From: Pelagibacterium sp.
GTDB taxonomy: Bacteria > Pseudomonadota > Alphaproteobacteria > Rhizobiales > Devosiaceae
Direction: 5' to 3'
Length of the DNA: 59,619 bases
Assembly (NCBI GenBank): GCA_002723255.1
Contig: PBNW01000028.1
Span: forward strand, 1 to 59,619
Shown here: positions 44,901-53,372 of the stretch, piece by piece
Position numbering within the stretch: the stretch's first letter is position 1
Layout of the letters: every line of letters starts with the position of its first letter
Translations under genes and position numbers: made by a program
Notes under the pieces: generated by a model
What the model was told of the DNA's origin: nothing
The model's input: the letters and a program-made list of their open reading frames with translations, nothing else
Database searches by the model: none

Positions 44901-46333
44901 GAATCGCCCCGCTCACCCTTTCGGCCCAGGGCAGTTTCGCCGATAACACGATCACCCTGTCCCAGGCTCGCGCCAACGGCTCGGGCGGGCTCAGCGCCAC
45001 CGCTCAGGGCACCATCCCGCTTGAAGGGGCCGGCCTCAATATCGCAGTCAACGGCTCGGGCCCGCTTTCGCTGGCCAACCGCTTCGTGGCCGATCGCGGC
45101 GCGCAGATTTCAGGCACGGCAAATCTTGACGCCCGTGTCACCGGACGCATCGATGATCCGCAGTTTTCGGGCACAGTGTCGGTCGCCAATGGCGAATTTA
45201 TCGATCCCGGTCTCGCGCTCCGGCTGGTCGGCATAACCGGCACCGCTTCGCTCAACGCAGATCGTGTGACCATCAACACGCTCACGGCCAATCTCGCCAC
45301 GGGCGGTTCGGTCTCGGCATCAGGCTTCGTTGGCCTCGATGCTGGGTTCAATTCCGACATCGCGATCAATTTCGACGCGGCGCGCTACGCCGACGGCAAT
45401 CTCGTGGTCGCCACGCTCAACGGCGATCTGCGGCTCACCGGCCCCATCGCCAATGGCGGACGGCTGGCGGGCAACGTCGACGTCGCCCGCGCCGACATCA
45501 CCGTGCCCGATGGCTTCGGCGGCGCGGTGAGTGTCATCGACGTTGATCACGTTCGTCCACCATCCCCGGTCGCCGCGACACTGGCCCGGGCCCGCATCGA
45601 CCAGCGGGCATCGAGCACCACAACGGCCAGCGTGCCGCTCGAACTCGCCATCACCATTTCAGCGCCCAACCAGGTGTTCATCCGCGGTCGTGGGCTCGAT
45701 GCAGAGGTGGGAGGCCAGGTTCAGATCAACGGCAATGTGGCCGATGTCCGGCCCGTCGGCGGGCTCGAACTGATCCGCGGCCGGCTCTCGATTTTGGGCC
45801 AGCGTATCGATTTCGACGAAGGCACCGTCACCCTGATCGGCGATCTCGATCCCTTTATCAACCTCGTCGCCCGCACACAGGGCAATGACATCACGGTTAT
45901 CGTTACCGTTTCGGGCCGCGCATCATCGCCGGAGGTGACGTTCTCGTCTGATCCCATGCTGCCCCAGGACGAAGTTCTGGCTCGGCTGATCTTTGATCGC
46001 GGCGTGGGCGAGTTGTCTCCGCTGCAACTGGCCCAACTGGCTGCGGCAGCGGCCGAACTGGCCGGTGGCGGCAGTGGCTCGGGCTCGCTTCTGGGGTCCC
46101 TGCGCGAAGCTGCAGGGCTCGACGATCTCGATATCGTCACCGATTCCGAAGGCAATGTCGGGGTGCGTGCCGGCGCCTATATCGATGACAACATCTATCT
46201 CGGCGTCGAGGCCGGGGCCGCGGAAAGTCGGGTCACGATCGATCTCGACATCACCGAGCAGCTTCGGGCCCGCGGCACCACCAGCACGACGGGCAATTCC
46301 GGTGTCGGCCTGTTCTACGAACAGGATTACTGA
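41990..46333 (+). CDS. tamB: Translocation and assembly module protein TamB
   Basis: The 1447-residue protein has an N-terminal signal anchor (AIAVVSLAMPVPAMAQ) and a very long beta-rich AsmA/TamB-like middle. The C-terminal TamB (DUF490) domain includes GGLELIRGRLSILGQRIDFDEGTVTLIGDLDP, seen at about 1262-1293, DPMLPQDEVLARLIFDRGV and ends with GNSGVGLFYEQDY. The terminal aromatic fits an outer-membrane-targeting end. It spans the periplasm as a hydrophobic groove between the inner membrane and TamA. Confidence 0.93.
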   Translation: MRVLTTAIAVVSLAMPVPAMAQDAERESLMDMLARASQLNENEQRGALVGFVENQISTPDRQIRLTGIDGALSSNASIDQITISDTEGIWLIVENAQLQWNQGALLFGRLEIQSLSADSIAYIRNPVSSEAPAAPSPEAGGFSVPELPVAVILESLSVPNVRFGEQVFGLGSEISLAGSMTLEGGAIDAQLDIERLDGPGGTLDLDLQYANDTREIDLGLELIEPEDGIVANLVDIEGRPEIALGLQGAGPIDDLDIALTFDADGNRILTGEGTLDQNGQGLAIAADLRGPLSTVLPAAYRDFFGEQTALSLEALMRDAGGFEVSNLSLSGGELSLLANAATTADGFLIRLDVTGEISPVSGDTVTLPVPGASTRIQRARFDVDYGDEASEQWSGRLQLLGFEPPDFAARSLVLDTSGVAADLDDPSARRVTFNGDGMIEGVTSSSEEISQALGTSIGFGLAGMWEVGQPVTLAQLRLVAQALNFEAAGQINENVFSGDLVLTTDSIAPFSGLAERELSGAIALDATGTVSPLSGGFDLTLDGTGTDLSVDDEIADNLLEGTVALSGRLARNEAGLEAQDFRIANSQVEMVADGTYATGTADFTFDLALADLALINPEMSGQLTAAGTAQGAEGTIALSADVDIPEGTLGGRTLRNANIGFDGTSREEGLVGALAGAASLDGFRVSLASDIDNNAERLRLSDFAFEAPGTALSGNLTRFANGLLDGRLTLDAPNIETAVALALADASGAANADIILDPEGETQNAEVTASLDAVRFNDITIGSANVEATIADLFGVPVIDGSIDGADIVAAGTNVQTVSLTATASQQTTRFSGNASLNAGTEVTLAGLLEPIADGYRVALDTFGLTQGQLAASLAQPAELTVANETVSFSGVELAVGSGRIMATGSAGQNLDIALDVTAFPLNIANTIVPDLGLAGMVSGTAQISGAASDPRASFSVEANGINAATISEFGIAPLTLSAQGSFADNTITLSQARANGSGGLSATAQGTIPLEGAGLNIAVNGSGPLSLANRFVADRGAQISGTANLDARVTGRIDDPQFSGTVSVANGEFIDPGLALRLVGITGTASLNADRVTINTLTANLATGGSVSASGFVGLDAGFNSDIAINFDAARYADGNLVVATLNGDLRLTGPIANGGRLAGNVDVARADITVPDGFGGAVSVIDVDHVRPPSPVAATLARARIDQRASSTTTASVPLELAITISAPNQVFIRGRGLDAEVGGQVQINGNVADVRPVGGLELIRGRLSILGQRIDFDEGTVTLIGDLDPFINLVARTQGNDITVIVTVSGRASSPEVTFSSDPMLPQDEVLARLIFDRGVGELSPLQLAQLAAAAAELAGGGSGSGSLLGSLREAAGLDDLDIVTDSEGNVGVRAGAYIDDNIYLGVEAGAAESRVTIDLDITEQLRARGTTSTTGNSGVGLFYEQDY

Positions 46334-46507
46334 GCAAGCCGATAGGGCGCAACGGTTGAAAGCGGCAGCGTGTCATGGACAAACTGTCGCCTTTTTTCGT
46401 CCCCTTTTCGACACCTTCTGCCCGGCCGATGGAACCAACCCACACCCGTGACTCTTAGTCCCTCACGATAAACACAGCGCACACAGTGCAATGAGGGACT
46501 CGGTTTC

Positions 46508-46585
46508 ATGTTCGCAGGACTTTTGCTCTGGCTGATCGGCATCCCCCTGCCGCTGATCATTTTGCTTTTGATTTTCGTGCTCTAG
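46508..46585 (+). CDS. 25-residue membrane micropeptide
   Basis: ATG 46508 opens a 25-codon frame, about half of it Leu/Ile (MFAGLLLWLIGIPLPLI and so on), with a GAGGGA element upstream. It is a single predicted membrane helix. Its place upstream of another micropeptide and a PhnA-like membrane protein recurs in related genomes as I recall them. Function unknown. Confidence 0.5.
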   Translation: MFAGLLLWLIGIPLPLIILLLIFVL

Positions 46586-46657
46586 CGAGTGCGCCAGATC
46601 GATTTCGACAAGATTTACCCCGGGCTTAGCGCGGGCAAATACAGACGGAGAACGACA

Positions 46658-46732
46658 ATGAATTCCATCATCTATCTCGTCGGCCTTGTGGTCGTTGTCA
46701 TGGCCATCCTGTCCTTCATCGGCCTCGCTTGA
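46658..46732 (+). CDS. 24-residue membrane micropeptide
   Basis: ATG 46658 has ACGGAG 7 bases upstream and encodes a single hydrophobic helix (MNSIIYLVGLVVVVMAI and so on). Codons and the ribosome site look real. It lies 28 bases before the PhnA-like gene and is probably co-translated with it. It is a candidate small regulator or subunit of that membrane protein. Confidence 0.55.
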   Translation: MNSIIYLVGLVVVVMAILSFIGLA

Positions 46733-46760
46733 GCCCCAACCCACCAAGGACCAAAAGCCC

Positions 46761-47654
46761 ATGACGACAATAACTCCCACCGAGCCGGCAACCGCGCAGG
46801 AAACATCGTCCTACGTCGATTGGCCGGCCATCCTGGCGGGTGGCATCGTCGCCGCCGCCATTTCCCTGGTCCTTCTTGCCTTCGGTTCGGCCATCGGGCT
46901 GTCCATGACCAACCCGTTCGGTCGTGAAGGTGTATCCCTGTTCTGGATCGCCATCGCCATGGCCATCTGGGTCATCTGGGTGCAGGTCTCCGCGCTGATG
47001 GTCGGGGGCTATCTCACCGGTCGCATGCGCAGGCGCAATTATGACGCGACCGAAGACGAATCCGACATCCGCGACGGCTTCCATGGTCTTTTGGTCTGGG
47101 CAACCGCCGTCGTCTTTACTGCTGCGCTCGCCTTTGGCGGCATCGGCACTGTTGCTAACAGCGTCGGCGCTGCCGTCGGCGGCGCCGCGCAGGGTGCAGG
47201 CGCTGCAGCCGGCCAGGCGATCAACGACGAATCCGGTCCGTTCCAGTCGAGCATCGACCGCCTGCTGCGCACGGCAACAGCCACCGAAGGCGATGCTGCC
47301 GCGACACGCGACGAGGTCGGCCGCATCCTGATCGATGGCGTCACCGGTGAGGGCGTCTCCGAGGACGATCGGGCCTATCTTGCCCAACTGGTCGCCGCAC
47401 GCACCGATCTCGATCAGGCAGAAGCCGAAGCGCGGGTCGACGAGATCATCGCCCAGGCCCAGAGCGTGCAGGACGACCTTGTCGCCGCCGCCGATCAGGC
47501 TCGGACGGTGGGCATTCTCGGAGCCTTTCTCACCGCCGCCTCGCTGGCCATCGGTGCCGCCGGCGCCTGGTTTGCAGCCGTCACAGGGGGCAACCATCGC
47601 GATACGCACACGGTCACCGCATTCTTTGCCCGCCGGCGTACGCCCGTCGCCTGA
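46761..47654 (+). CDS. PhnA-like integral membrane protein
   Basis: The 297-residue protein has a membrane segment at about residues 22-50 (WPAILAGGIVAAAISLVLLAFGSAIG), a second at 60-85, a third near 113-135 and a last one near 250-285. The stretch between about 140 and 250 is a soluble, acidic, Ala-rich helical region. It matches proteins annotated as PhnA-like in rhizobia, though it is unrelated to phosphonate PhnA. Function unknown. An AAGGA site precedes ATG 46761, and a bidirectional terminator follows. Confidence 0.75.
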   Translation: MTTITPTEPATAQETSSYVDWPAILAGGIVAAAISLVLLAFGSAIGLSMTNPFGREGVSLFWIAIAMAIWVIWVQVSALMVGGYLTGRMRRRNYDATEDESDIRDGFHGLLVWATAVVFTAALAFGGIGTVANSVGAAVGGAAQGAGAAAGQAINDESGPFQSSIDRLLRTATATEGDAAATRDEVGRILIDGVTGEGVSEDDRAYLAQLVAARTDLDQAEAEARVDEIIAQAQSVQDDLVAAADQARTVGILGAFLTAASLAIGAAGAWFAAVTGGNHRDTHTVTAFFARRRTPVA

Positions 47655-47674
47655 TCAGACCGGCAATCGAAACA

Positions 47675-47703
47675 AAAAAGCCCCGCTTTTGGCGGGGCTT
47701 TTT
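47675..47703. terminator. Bidirectional Rho-independent terminator
   Basis: AAAAAGCCCCGC (47675-47686) pairs with GCGGGGCTTTTT (47692-47703) around 5 bases. T-runs occur in both directions, so it can end both the PhnA-like gene and the leftward MCP gene, whose ancestral end is at 47730. Confidence 0.9.
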
Positions 47704-47729
47704 CATTTGGTTTCAATTTCGGTTCGAGT

Positions 47730-47816
47730 CTAGAACTCGGACCAGTCGGCTTCCACCGCTGCATTCCCCTGGGACACGCGGCGGGGCTGAGGCAGCGACG
47801 CGGGCGCTTCGGCCTC
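47730..47816 (-). pseudogene. Cut-off 3' end of the MCP gene, encoding a CheR-docking tail
   Basis: Directly after the MCP stop codon (TAG 47819-47817) the same frame runs on for 28 sense codons. It codes for a flexible Ala/Pro/Gln-rich stretch and ends in ...EADWSEF followed by TAG (47732-47730). DWSEF fits xWxxF, the C-terminal pentapeptide by which high-abundance chemoreceptors bind CheR and CheB (NWETF in E. coli). The frame, position and ending are as expected for the ancestral MCP terminus. Confidence 0.7.
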
Positions 47817-50063
47817 CTAGTCGAGATCCCACATCGCCTGATCCTCAAAGACGGCGTTTCCATCGAGCGTAAAACGCGCCACGATCCCATCAAGTGTGGT
47901 CACCTGCGCCTCGGTCTGCTCGATCGTTGCGTTGGTTTCTTCCACCAGTGCGGCGTTATGCTGGGTCATCTCATCGAGCAGCCGCACGGAAGAGGACACT
48001 TCCGAGATCGCGGCCGCCTGTTCGCGGCTTGCATTGGAAATGCCGCCCATGATCTCGGCGTTTTCGATCACCGCCGCGCGAATGTCGCGCAGCGTTTCGG
48101 TAGCCTGCGCGACAAGTCGCGAGCCGCCGCCCACTTCGTTGGCGCTCTCTTCGATCAGCACCTTGACTTCCGATGAGGCCTGGGCCGCAGATTGTGCCAG
48201 CCGGCGCACCTCGACGGCCACCACGGCAAACCCCTTGCCCGCCTCGCCGGCCCGCGCCGCTTCCACAGAAGCGTTGAGCGCCAGAAGGTTGGTCTGGAAG
48301 GCGATATCGTCGATCATCTTGATGATATCGGAAACCTTGGCCGAGGACGTGGTGATCCGCTCCATGGCCTGATTGGCTTCGCCCATCACCGCGCCGCCCT
48401 TTTGGGCCAGGTCCGATGCCGCCCGCGTCTTGTCGAGTGCATCCTGGGCCTTTTGCGCATTTCCGGTCACCGCCGCCGCCAGTTGCTCCATCGAGGCTGA
48501 CGTCTCCTCAATGGTTGCCGCCTGCCGGGTCGTGCGTTCGGAAAGGTCGTTGGCGCCCGAAAGGATTTCGCCCGTCGCGATCTTGAGCGCCCGCGAGGTG
48601 TCCTTGAGCCGCCCCACGATTTCGGCAAACGTTTCGGCCATGGCGTTGGTGTCGTCCTTGAGCTGGCCAAAGGCGCCCTCATAAGTGCCGTTGACCCGCA
48701 GCGACAGATCGGCGTCGGCCATGGCCGAAAGAACCTGCCCGGTTTCCGAAAGCCCCCGGTCGACGGTTTCCATCACCATGTTGACGCTCTGAGCGAAGCT
48801 CTCGAGCTCGGGATCTTCATAGCGTACGTCGATCCGGCCGGAGAAATCGCCGGCCACGGCGGCCGAAACCACGCTCTTGATGCGGGCCTGCAGGTCGGCG
48901 CGGATGCGATGTTCTTCGGCATCCTCTGCCGCCTGCCGGGCCTTTTCGCTGTCCATGTCGCGCATGGCACGCCCATTGTCGCGAAACACCGTCAGCGCTT
49001 CGACCATCTGGCCCACTTCGTGGCGCTGGCGCTGATCGAGCTCTAGGTCGAGATCGCCATCGGCCAGCTGGCGCATACGCCCGGCAATCTGCTTGATGGT
49101 GCCCGACAATCCCCTGCCGATCATCACCGCCAATACGATGCCGACGACCAGTGCCGCTATTCCCGCGAACAGGACCACATTGAGCGTCGTGGCCGCCATG
49201 GCCGCGCCCGAGGGTCCGAGCGCGTCCTGGCGCGCCTGCACCGAGGCCAGCATGGCCCCGAACGCTTCTTCCATCTGCGGCCCAAGCACGTCGAGCTGCC
49301 CGCTCATCACCGCGTTGCGGGCATAGATCGCCTCGGCCAGGCTGCCCGCCTGGGCCATATAGGTATCGAGCCCCTCCATCATGCGGTTGGCCGTCGCCTT
49401 CTGGGAGTTGGAAATCACCGCATCATGGAGCTTTTGCAAATTCTCCTTGGCAAAGGCTCCGTGTTCAGCCGCCGCTTCCAGCCGCGCCGGATCGGCGGTC
49501 AAGAGGAACTGTTCGACCTCGAACTGAGTGAGGATCGTCGATTGCACGCCAAACCCGGCCGAGCCGGTGGCATTGAAATTTCCGCTCACCGCCCGCAAGG
49601 CCGCCGTCGCATCGGCACGCAACTGGTCTCCCACGGCGCGCAATTGGACAATGCCGGCATCGATCTGGGATTGAAGTTCGGTCATTTCGACAAAGGCCGC
49701 CTGATAGGCCTGCGCGGAACCGGCAAATTCGGCAATCGCCGCTTCGGTTTCCGTGTCGCCGTCAAACACCGCCATCACTTCGGGGTCGTTGGACTGCAGA
49801 TTCGTGATTCGGTCGGCCAGCGCCTGCGCCTTTTCCGCCGAGGTTTCCAGCCGGTAGTCGAGATCGGCCAGCCGGGCTGCCGAAAGCTGCTCGACAAAGC
49901 TCGAAATGGCCAGCGTCTGCCGCGCGGCCACCCGATAATCGGTGAAGGTCTGCGACACCGCGTTGACCCCGAAATAGGCAAACACCACGATCGCCGCCAA
50001 AAGCGCGATCATGGCGCCAAATGATGCGTAGATGCGCTGCGCCACGCTCAGTCTGGACAGCAT
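47817..50063 (-). CDS. Methyl-accepting chemotaxis protein, C-terminus shortened by an amber codon
   Basis: The 748-residue receptor has TM1 at about residues 10-32, a helical periplasmic sensor domain to about 280, TM2 at about 292-315 and a HAMP domain. A second HAMP-like segment lies near 390-500, and the signalling tip has IAFQTNLLALNASVEAARAG with GKGFAVVAVEVRRLAQS. It ends at TAG 47819-47817 after QAMWDLD. The following 28 codons in frame would supply a DWSEF docking peptide. The receptor as read may therefore depend on other receptors for methylation, unless the amber codon is read through or is a sequence error. Confidence 0.93.
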   Translation of the reverse strand: MLSRLSVAQRIYASFGAMIALLAAIVVFAYFGVNAVSQTFTDYRVAARQTLAISSFVEQLSAARLADLDYRLETSAEKAQALADRITNLQSNDPEVMAVFDGDTETEAAIAEFAGSAQAYQAAFVEMTELQSQIDAGIVQLRAVGDQLRADATAALRAVSGNFNATGSAGFGVQSTILTQFEVEQFLLTADPARLEAAAEHGAFAKENLQKLHDAVISNSQKATANRMMEGLDTYMAQAGSLAEAIYARNAVMSGQLDVLGPQMEEAFGAMLASVQARQDALGPSGAAMAATTLNVVLFAGIAALVVGIVLAVMIGRGLSGTIKQIAGRMRQLADGDLDLELDQRQRHEVGQMVEALTVFRDNGRAMRDMDSEKARQAAEDAEEHRIRADLQARIKSVVSAAVAGDFSGRIDVRYEDPELESFAQSVNMVMETVDRGLSETGQVLSAMADADLSLRVNGTYEGAFGQLKDDTNAMAETFAEIVGRLKDTSRALKIATGEILSGANDLSERTTRQAATIEETSASMEQLAAAVTGNAQKAQDALDKTRAASDLAQKGGAVMGEANQAMERITTSSAKVSDIIKMIDDIAFQTNLLALNASVEAARAGEAGKGFAVVAVEVRRLAQSAAQASSEVKVLIEESANEVGGGSRLVAQATETLRDIRAAVIENAEIMGGISNASREQAAAISEVSSSVRLLDEMTQHNAALVEETNATIEQTEAQVTTLDGIVARFTLDGNAVFEDQAMWDLD

Positions 50064-50276
50064 GATACCGGCCCCCTTTTTCCCTTCTGGGATAAATGCG
50101 TAAGGGCAGTAAGAAGGGATGCGGTTAACGAAGGCTCAATTTTGGCTCGAAACTGGCGTTTTCAGAAGCTAAATACGCCGTATGCTCAAATTTTAGGCCG
50201 CCCCAGGCGCGCCAAGGCAAAATTGGCGAACGTGCATACACGCCCGCGTGCCATTTTGCGGCGGCTCACAAAAACA

Positions 50277-50300
50277 AAAGGCGGCCTTTCGGCCACCTTT
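50277..50300 (-). terminator. Terminator of infC
   Basis: AAAGGCGGCC (50277-50286) pairs with GGCCACCTTT (50291-50300) with one mismatch around TTTC. On the minus strand it is followed by a T-rich run (TTTTGTTTT). It lies 31 bases after the infC stop. Confidence 0.75.
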
Positions 50301-50331
50301 GCATGTGCGTACGGCAGATCGGGCGATGGGC

Positions 50332-50868
50332 TCAGCGCGGAGCGAGCACCATGACCATCTGGCGCCCTTCGGCGCGCGGGTTGGATTCGACCTTGGTGAT
50401 CTCCTCGAACTGGTCCTTGACCTTGTGGAGCAGCTCGAGCCCGATGTTCTGGTGGGCCATTTCACGGCCACGGAACCGCATGGTCACCTTCACCTTGTCG
50501 CCTTCGCCGATGAACTTTTCCAGCGCACGCATTTTGACGTCATAGTCATGCGTATCGATGTTGGGCCGGAGTTTGATCTCCTTGACCTCGATCACCTTCT
50601 GCTTCTTGCGGGCCTCGGCGGCCTTTTTCTGGGCGGCGTATTTGAACTTGCCCAGATCGAGAATCTTGCACACCGGCGGGGCCGAATTGGGTGATATCTC
50701 GACCAGGTCCATCCCCGCTTCCATGGCCATGGCAATGGCTTCGCTTGTCCGCACGACGCCGACATTGGTGCCTTCTGCGTTGATAAGCTGAATTTCGGGG
50801 ACGTTGATTTCATTGTTGGAGCGCGGCCCATCCTTTTGGGGCTGCACGGGTCTCATCGGACGACGAAT
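50332..50868 (-). CDS. infC: Translation initiation factor IF-3 with a probable AUU start
   Basis: The IF-3 product has about 178 residues. The N-domain begins [19 protein letters not shown], and the linker contains [18 protein letters not shown], here starting FKYAAQKK. The C-domain has [23 protein letters not shown] and [20 protein letters not shown] set the start at ATT 50868-50866, which lies 9 bases after AAAGGAA and gives the family's usual length of about 180. Rare AUU starts are the known means by which IF-3 represses its own translation. ATG 50856 (in frame) and the longer 191-residue frame are alternatives. Confidence 0.88.
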   Translation of the reverse strand: MRRPMRPVQPQKDGPRSNNEINVPEIQLINAEGTNVGVVRTSEAIAMAMEAGMDLVEISPNSAPPVCKILDLGKFKYAAQKKAAEARKKQKVIEVKEIKLRPNIDTHDYDVKMRALEKFIGEGDKVKVTMRFRGREMAHQNIGLELLHKVKDQFEEITKVESNPRAEGRQMVMVLAPR

Positions 50869-51090
50869 GGCTGAATTTCCTTTCAGTGGTTTCCCATAGC
50901 TGCGCACGCCTGCTCATGGCTGGCGCAACGCGCCTAAAATCTTGGCAAACGGGCATAAAGTCAACAGGCAAAGCGGCAGCGACCGCCCGCAGGCTTCTCC
51001 GGGTTGCGTGCGAAGCACGCAGGGAGCGCCCTTGTGATCTCATGGCCCAGCGGTTACACCCCCGATATGGTGCCAAAGCCGGAAAATGCA

Positions 51091-51855
51091 ATGATCGAGA
51101 AAACCGCGACCCTCACCGTGGGACAGAGCGACTCGGCGCGAGACATCGCCACCCTGCGCCGCCCCGGCAATGCACCCGGCCTGTTCTGGCTGGGCGGGTT
51201 CCGCTCCGACATGATGGGCTCCAAGGCCCAGGCGCTCGATGCTCTCGGCGTGCAAAAGGGCCTCGCCGTCACCCGGTTCGATTATTCCGGCCACGGGCAA
51301 TCGGGCGGTGATTTTCTTGACGGCACCATTTCGCGCTGGCTCGAAGAGGCCCTTGCCGTGTTCGAGACCACCGAGGGCCCCCAGATCGTCGTCGGCTCGT
51401 CAATGGGCGGCTGGCTGGCACTGCTCGTCAACCGCGCCCTGCGCCAGCGGGGCGATGAACGGGTGCTGGCCATGGTGCTGATCGCCCCGGCCACCGACAT
51501 GACGCGCGATCTTATGCGCGAGACCTTCACCGATGCCGAACTGCTCGATCTTTGGGAAAAGGGCCGGGTGGAACAGCCCTCCGATTATTCGGACGAGCCC
51601 TACATCCTCACCCGCGCGCTGATCGAGGACGGAGAAAACCATCTCCTGTTCGGCGCGCCCATCCGCACCCATTGCCCCGTCGCCATCCTGCAGGGCGGCA
51701 ACGACACCGACGTGCCCCCTGCCCATGCGCTCAAGCTGGTCAGCCACCTCGTCTCCGATCCGGTCACCTTCACCCTCATCCCCGATGGCGATCATCGCCT
51801 GTCGCGCGACAGCGATCTCGACCTGCTGCGTCAGACCATCGAGCGGTTGCTTTAA
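51091..51855 (+). CDS. Alpha/beta hydrolase
   Basis: The roughly 254-residue product has an alpha/beta-hydrolase fold. The nucleophile elbow is VVGSSMGGWLAL (Ser). The oxyanion region is LFWLGGFRSDMMGSKA, the acidic residue lies in LQGGNDTDVPPAHAL and the His in IPDGDHRLSRDSDL. It resembles the palmitoyl-protein thioesterase ABHD10/serine aminopeptidase group. The start is uncertain: ATG 51091 has GGAAAA upstream, and ATG 51067 is also possible. It overlaps the convergent lysR by 4 bases. Confidence 0.88.
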   Translation: MIEKTATLTVGQSDSARDIATLRRPGNAPGLFWLGGFRSDMMGSKAQALDALGVQKGLAVTRFDYSGHGQSGGDFLDGTISRWLEEALAVFETTEGPQIVVGSSMGGWLALLVNRALRQRGDERVLAMVLIAPATDMTRDLMRETFTDAELLDLWEKGRVEQPSDYSDEPYILTRALIEDGENHLLFGAPIRTHCPVAILQGGNDTDVPPAHALKLVSHLVSDPVTFTLIPDGDHRLSRDSDLDLLRQTIERLL

Positions 51856-52766
51856 TCGCCAAGCCGATCCTCGAGGATTGTTCCCAGCATTGCGGCTTCC
51901 CTTGCCACCTCGCGCGCAAAATCGCGCACCATGTCGCGCTCGAAAGCCGATTTCGACAGCGCCACGATGGCGATGTCGCGATGCAGCGGATTGAAATCGC
52001 GCGGCCTGATCTCGACCAGTTCGCCCCGCTCGATTTCCTGGCGGACCGTCGAGCGCACAAAAAATCCCAGCCCCTCTCCCGCCAGCGCCAGCCGCCGCGC
52101 CGGACCGGTGGGAATCTCCACGCTCGTCTGGGCTCGCCGCACCAACGCCGTGGCACCCTCGGGGTCCACCTGCCACCAGCGCAGCGAAATCACCCTTGGC
52201 ACCAGCTCCAGCACATCGGCCAGGCTCGGATTGGGCTCGAGCTGCGCCGCCAGATGCGGTGCCAGCACCAATGGCACCGGCTCGCGCATCACCACGATCG
52301 GGTAGATCTCGGGCACCAGCGGGTCGAGATTGGGCCAGGCGATGATCCCCAACTCCGCCACCCGGTCGTGCAGCATGGCGGTGACGTGGTTGTGGTGTCC
52401 CTCGCGCACGATGACATCGACCTCCCGGTGCCGTTCCTGAAAACGCAACAGGCTTTCCGAAATCAGCGGCGTCACCATCGAGCGCAGCGAGGCCACGGTG
52501 ATCCGCCCGCGCTCGACCCGCCGCAAAGCCTCGCGACCCTCCTCCACGGCACTGAGAATGCGCCGCGCATAGGGCAGAAAGGTCATGCCCTGATCGGTGA
52601 GTGCCACCTTGCGCCCGCGTGTAAAAAGCTGCACACCGAGAAAATCTTCGAGCACCCGCACGCGCATCGAAACCGTGGCCTGCGTGACATTGAGCCGGGC
52701 TGCGGCCTTGGTGAAGCTCAGGTCGCGCGCGATCCGGTCGAAGGTGCGGAGTTGATCGATATCCAT
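51852..52766 (-). CDS. LysR-family transcriptional regulator
   Basis: The 304-residue LTTR has an N-terminal helix-turn-helix in LRTFDRIARDLSFTKAAARLNVTQATVSMRVRVLE, seen at about 6-40, and an effector domain with RGRITVASLRSMVTPLI after it. It diverges from the GNAT gene with a TGATAT-N9-ATATCA box between them, so it probably controls that gene and itself. The inducer is unknown. Confidence 0.93.
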   Translation of the reverse strand: MDIDQLRTFDRIARDLSFTKAAARLNVTQATVSMRVRVLEDFLGVQLFTRGRKVALTDQGMTFLPYARRILSAVEEGREALRRVERGRITVASLRSMVTPLISESLLRFQERHREVDVIVREGHHNHVTAMLHDRVAELGIIAWPNLDPLVPEIYPIVVMREPVPLVLAPHLAAQLEPNPSLADVLELVPRVISLRWWQVDPEGATALVRRAQTSVEIPTGPARRLALAGEGLGFFVRSTVRQEIERGELVEIRPRDFNPLHRDIAIVALSKSAFERDMVRDFAREVAREAAMLGTILEDRLGD

Positions 52767-52788
52767 AAGGAATTTCTATTGATCGAAT

Positions 52789-52809
52789 TGATATTTCTGT
52801 AACATATCA
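52789..52809. promoter_or_regulatory. LysR-type T-N11-A box
   Basis: TGATAT (52789-52794) and ATATCA (52804-52809) are perfect inverted arms with 9 bases between them, in the 87-base gap between the divergent lysR and GNAT genes. This fits the usual LTTR binding site. Confidence 0.5.
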
Positions 52810-52853
52810 CTTTATCATCAGTCATTCCGATTTGAACAGGTGCAATCCTTGCA

Positions 52854-53372
52854 ATGAATATTCGCCCCGCCACCGACAGCGATCTGCCCCAGATCCTCGA
52901 TATCCACAATGACGCCATCCGCAGGCTCGATGCCATCTGGAGCGAGGCCGAGGAAACCCTGGCCGATCGCAAGGCGTGGCTCGATGAACGCAACGCCAAT
53001 GGCTTTACCGTTCTTGTCGCCGAAGAGGACGGTCATGTTCTCGGTCACGGCAGCTACGGCACCTATCGTTCGCGTTCGGGCTACAGAAAGACCGTCGAAC
53101 ACTCGATCTATCTGCGCGACGAGGCGCAGGGCAGGGGCGTGGGCTCGGCATTGATGGCAGCGCTGATCGATGACGCCAAAGCCAAGGGCTTTCACCTCAT
53201 GGTCGGCGTGATCGATTCAAAAAACGAAAGCTCGATCCGTTTTCACGCCCGGCACGGTTTTGAGATGCTCGGCATCCTGCCCCAATCGGGCTTCAAACAC
53301 GGCCGCTGGCTCGATCAGGTCAATATGTACCTGATCCTCAACGACGACCCCGCCCCGCCGCGTGGCTACTGA
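52854..53372 (+). CDS. GNAT acetyltransferase (phosphinothricin acetyltransferase-like)
   Basis: The 172-residue product has an N-terminal IRPATDSDLPQILDIHNDAIRR, a central GHGSYGTYRSRSGYRKTVEHSIYL, the acetyl-CoA loop DEAQGRGVGSALMAALID, and HARHGFEMLGILPQSGFKHGRWLDQVNMYLIL. This set marks the PAT/MddA group, which N-acetylates phosphinothricin, methionine sulfoximine or similar amino acids. It overlaps the convergent VOC gene by 7 bases. Confidence 0.9.
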   Translation: MNIRPATDSDLPQILDIHNDAIRRLDAIWSEAEETLADRKAWLDERNANGFTVLVAEEDGHVLGHGSYGTYRSRSGYRKTVEHSIYLRDEAQGRGVGSALMAALIDDAKAKGFHLMVGVIDSKNESSIRFHARHGFEMLGILPQSGFKHGRWLDQVNMYLILNDDPAPPRGY

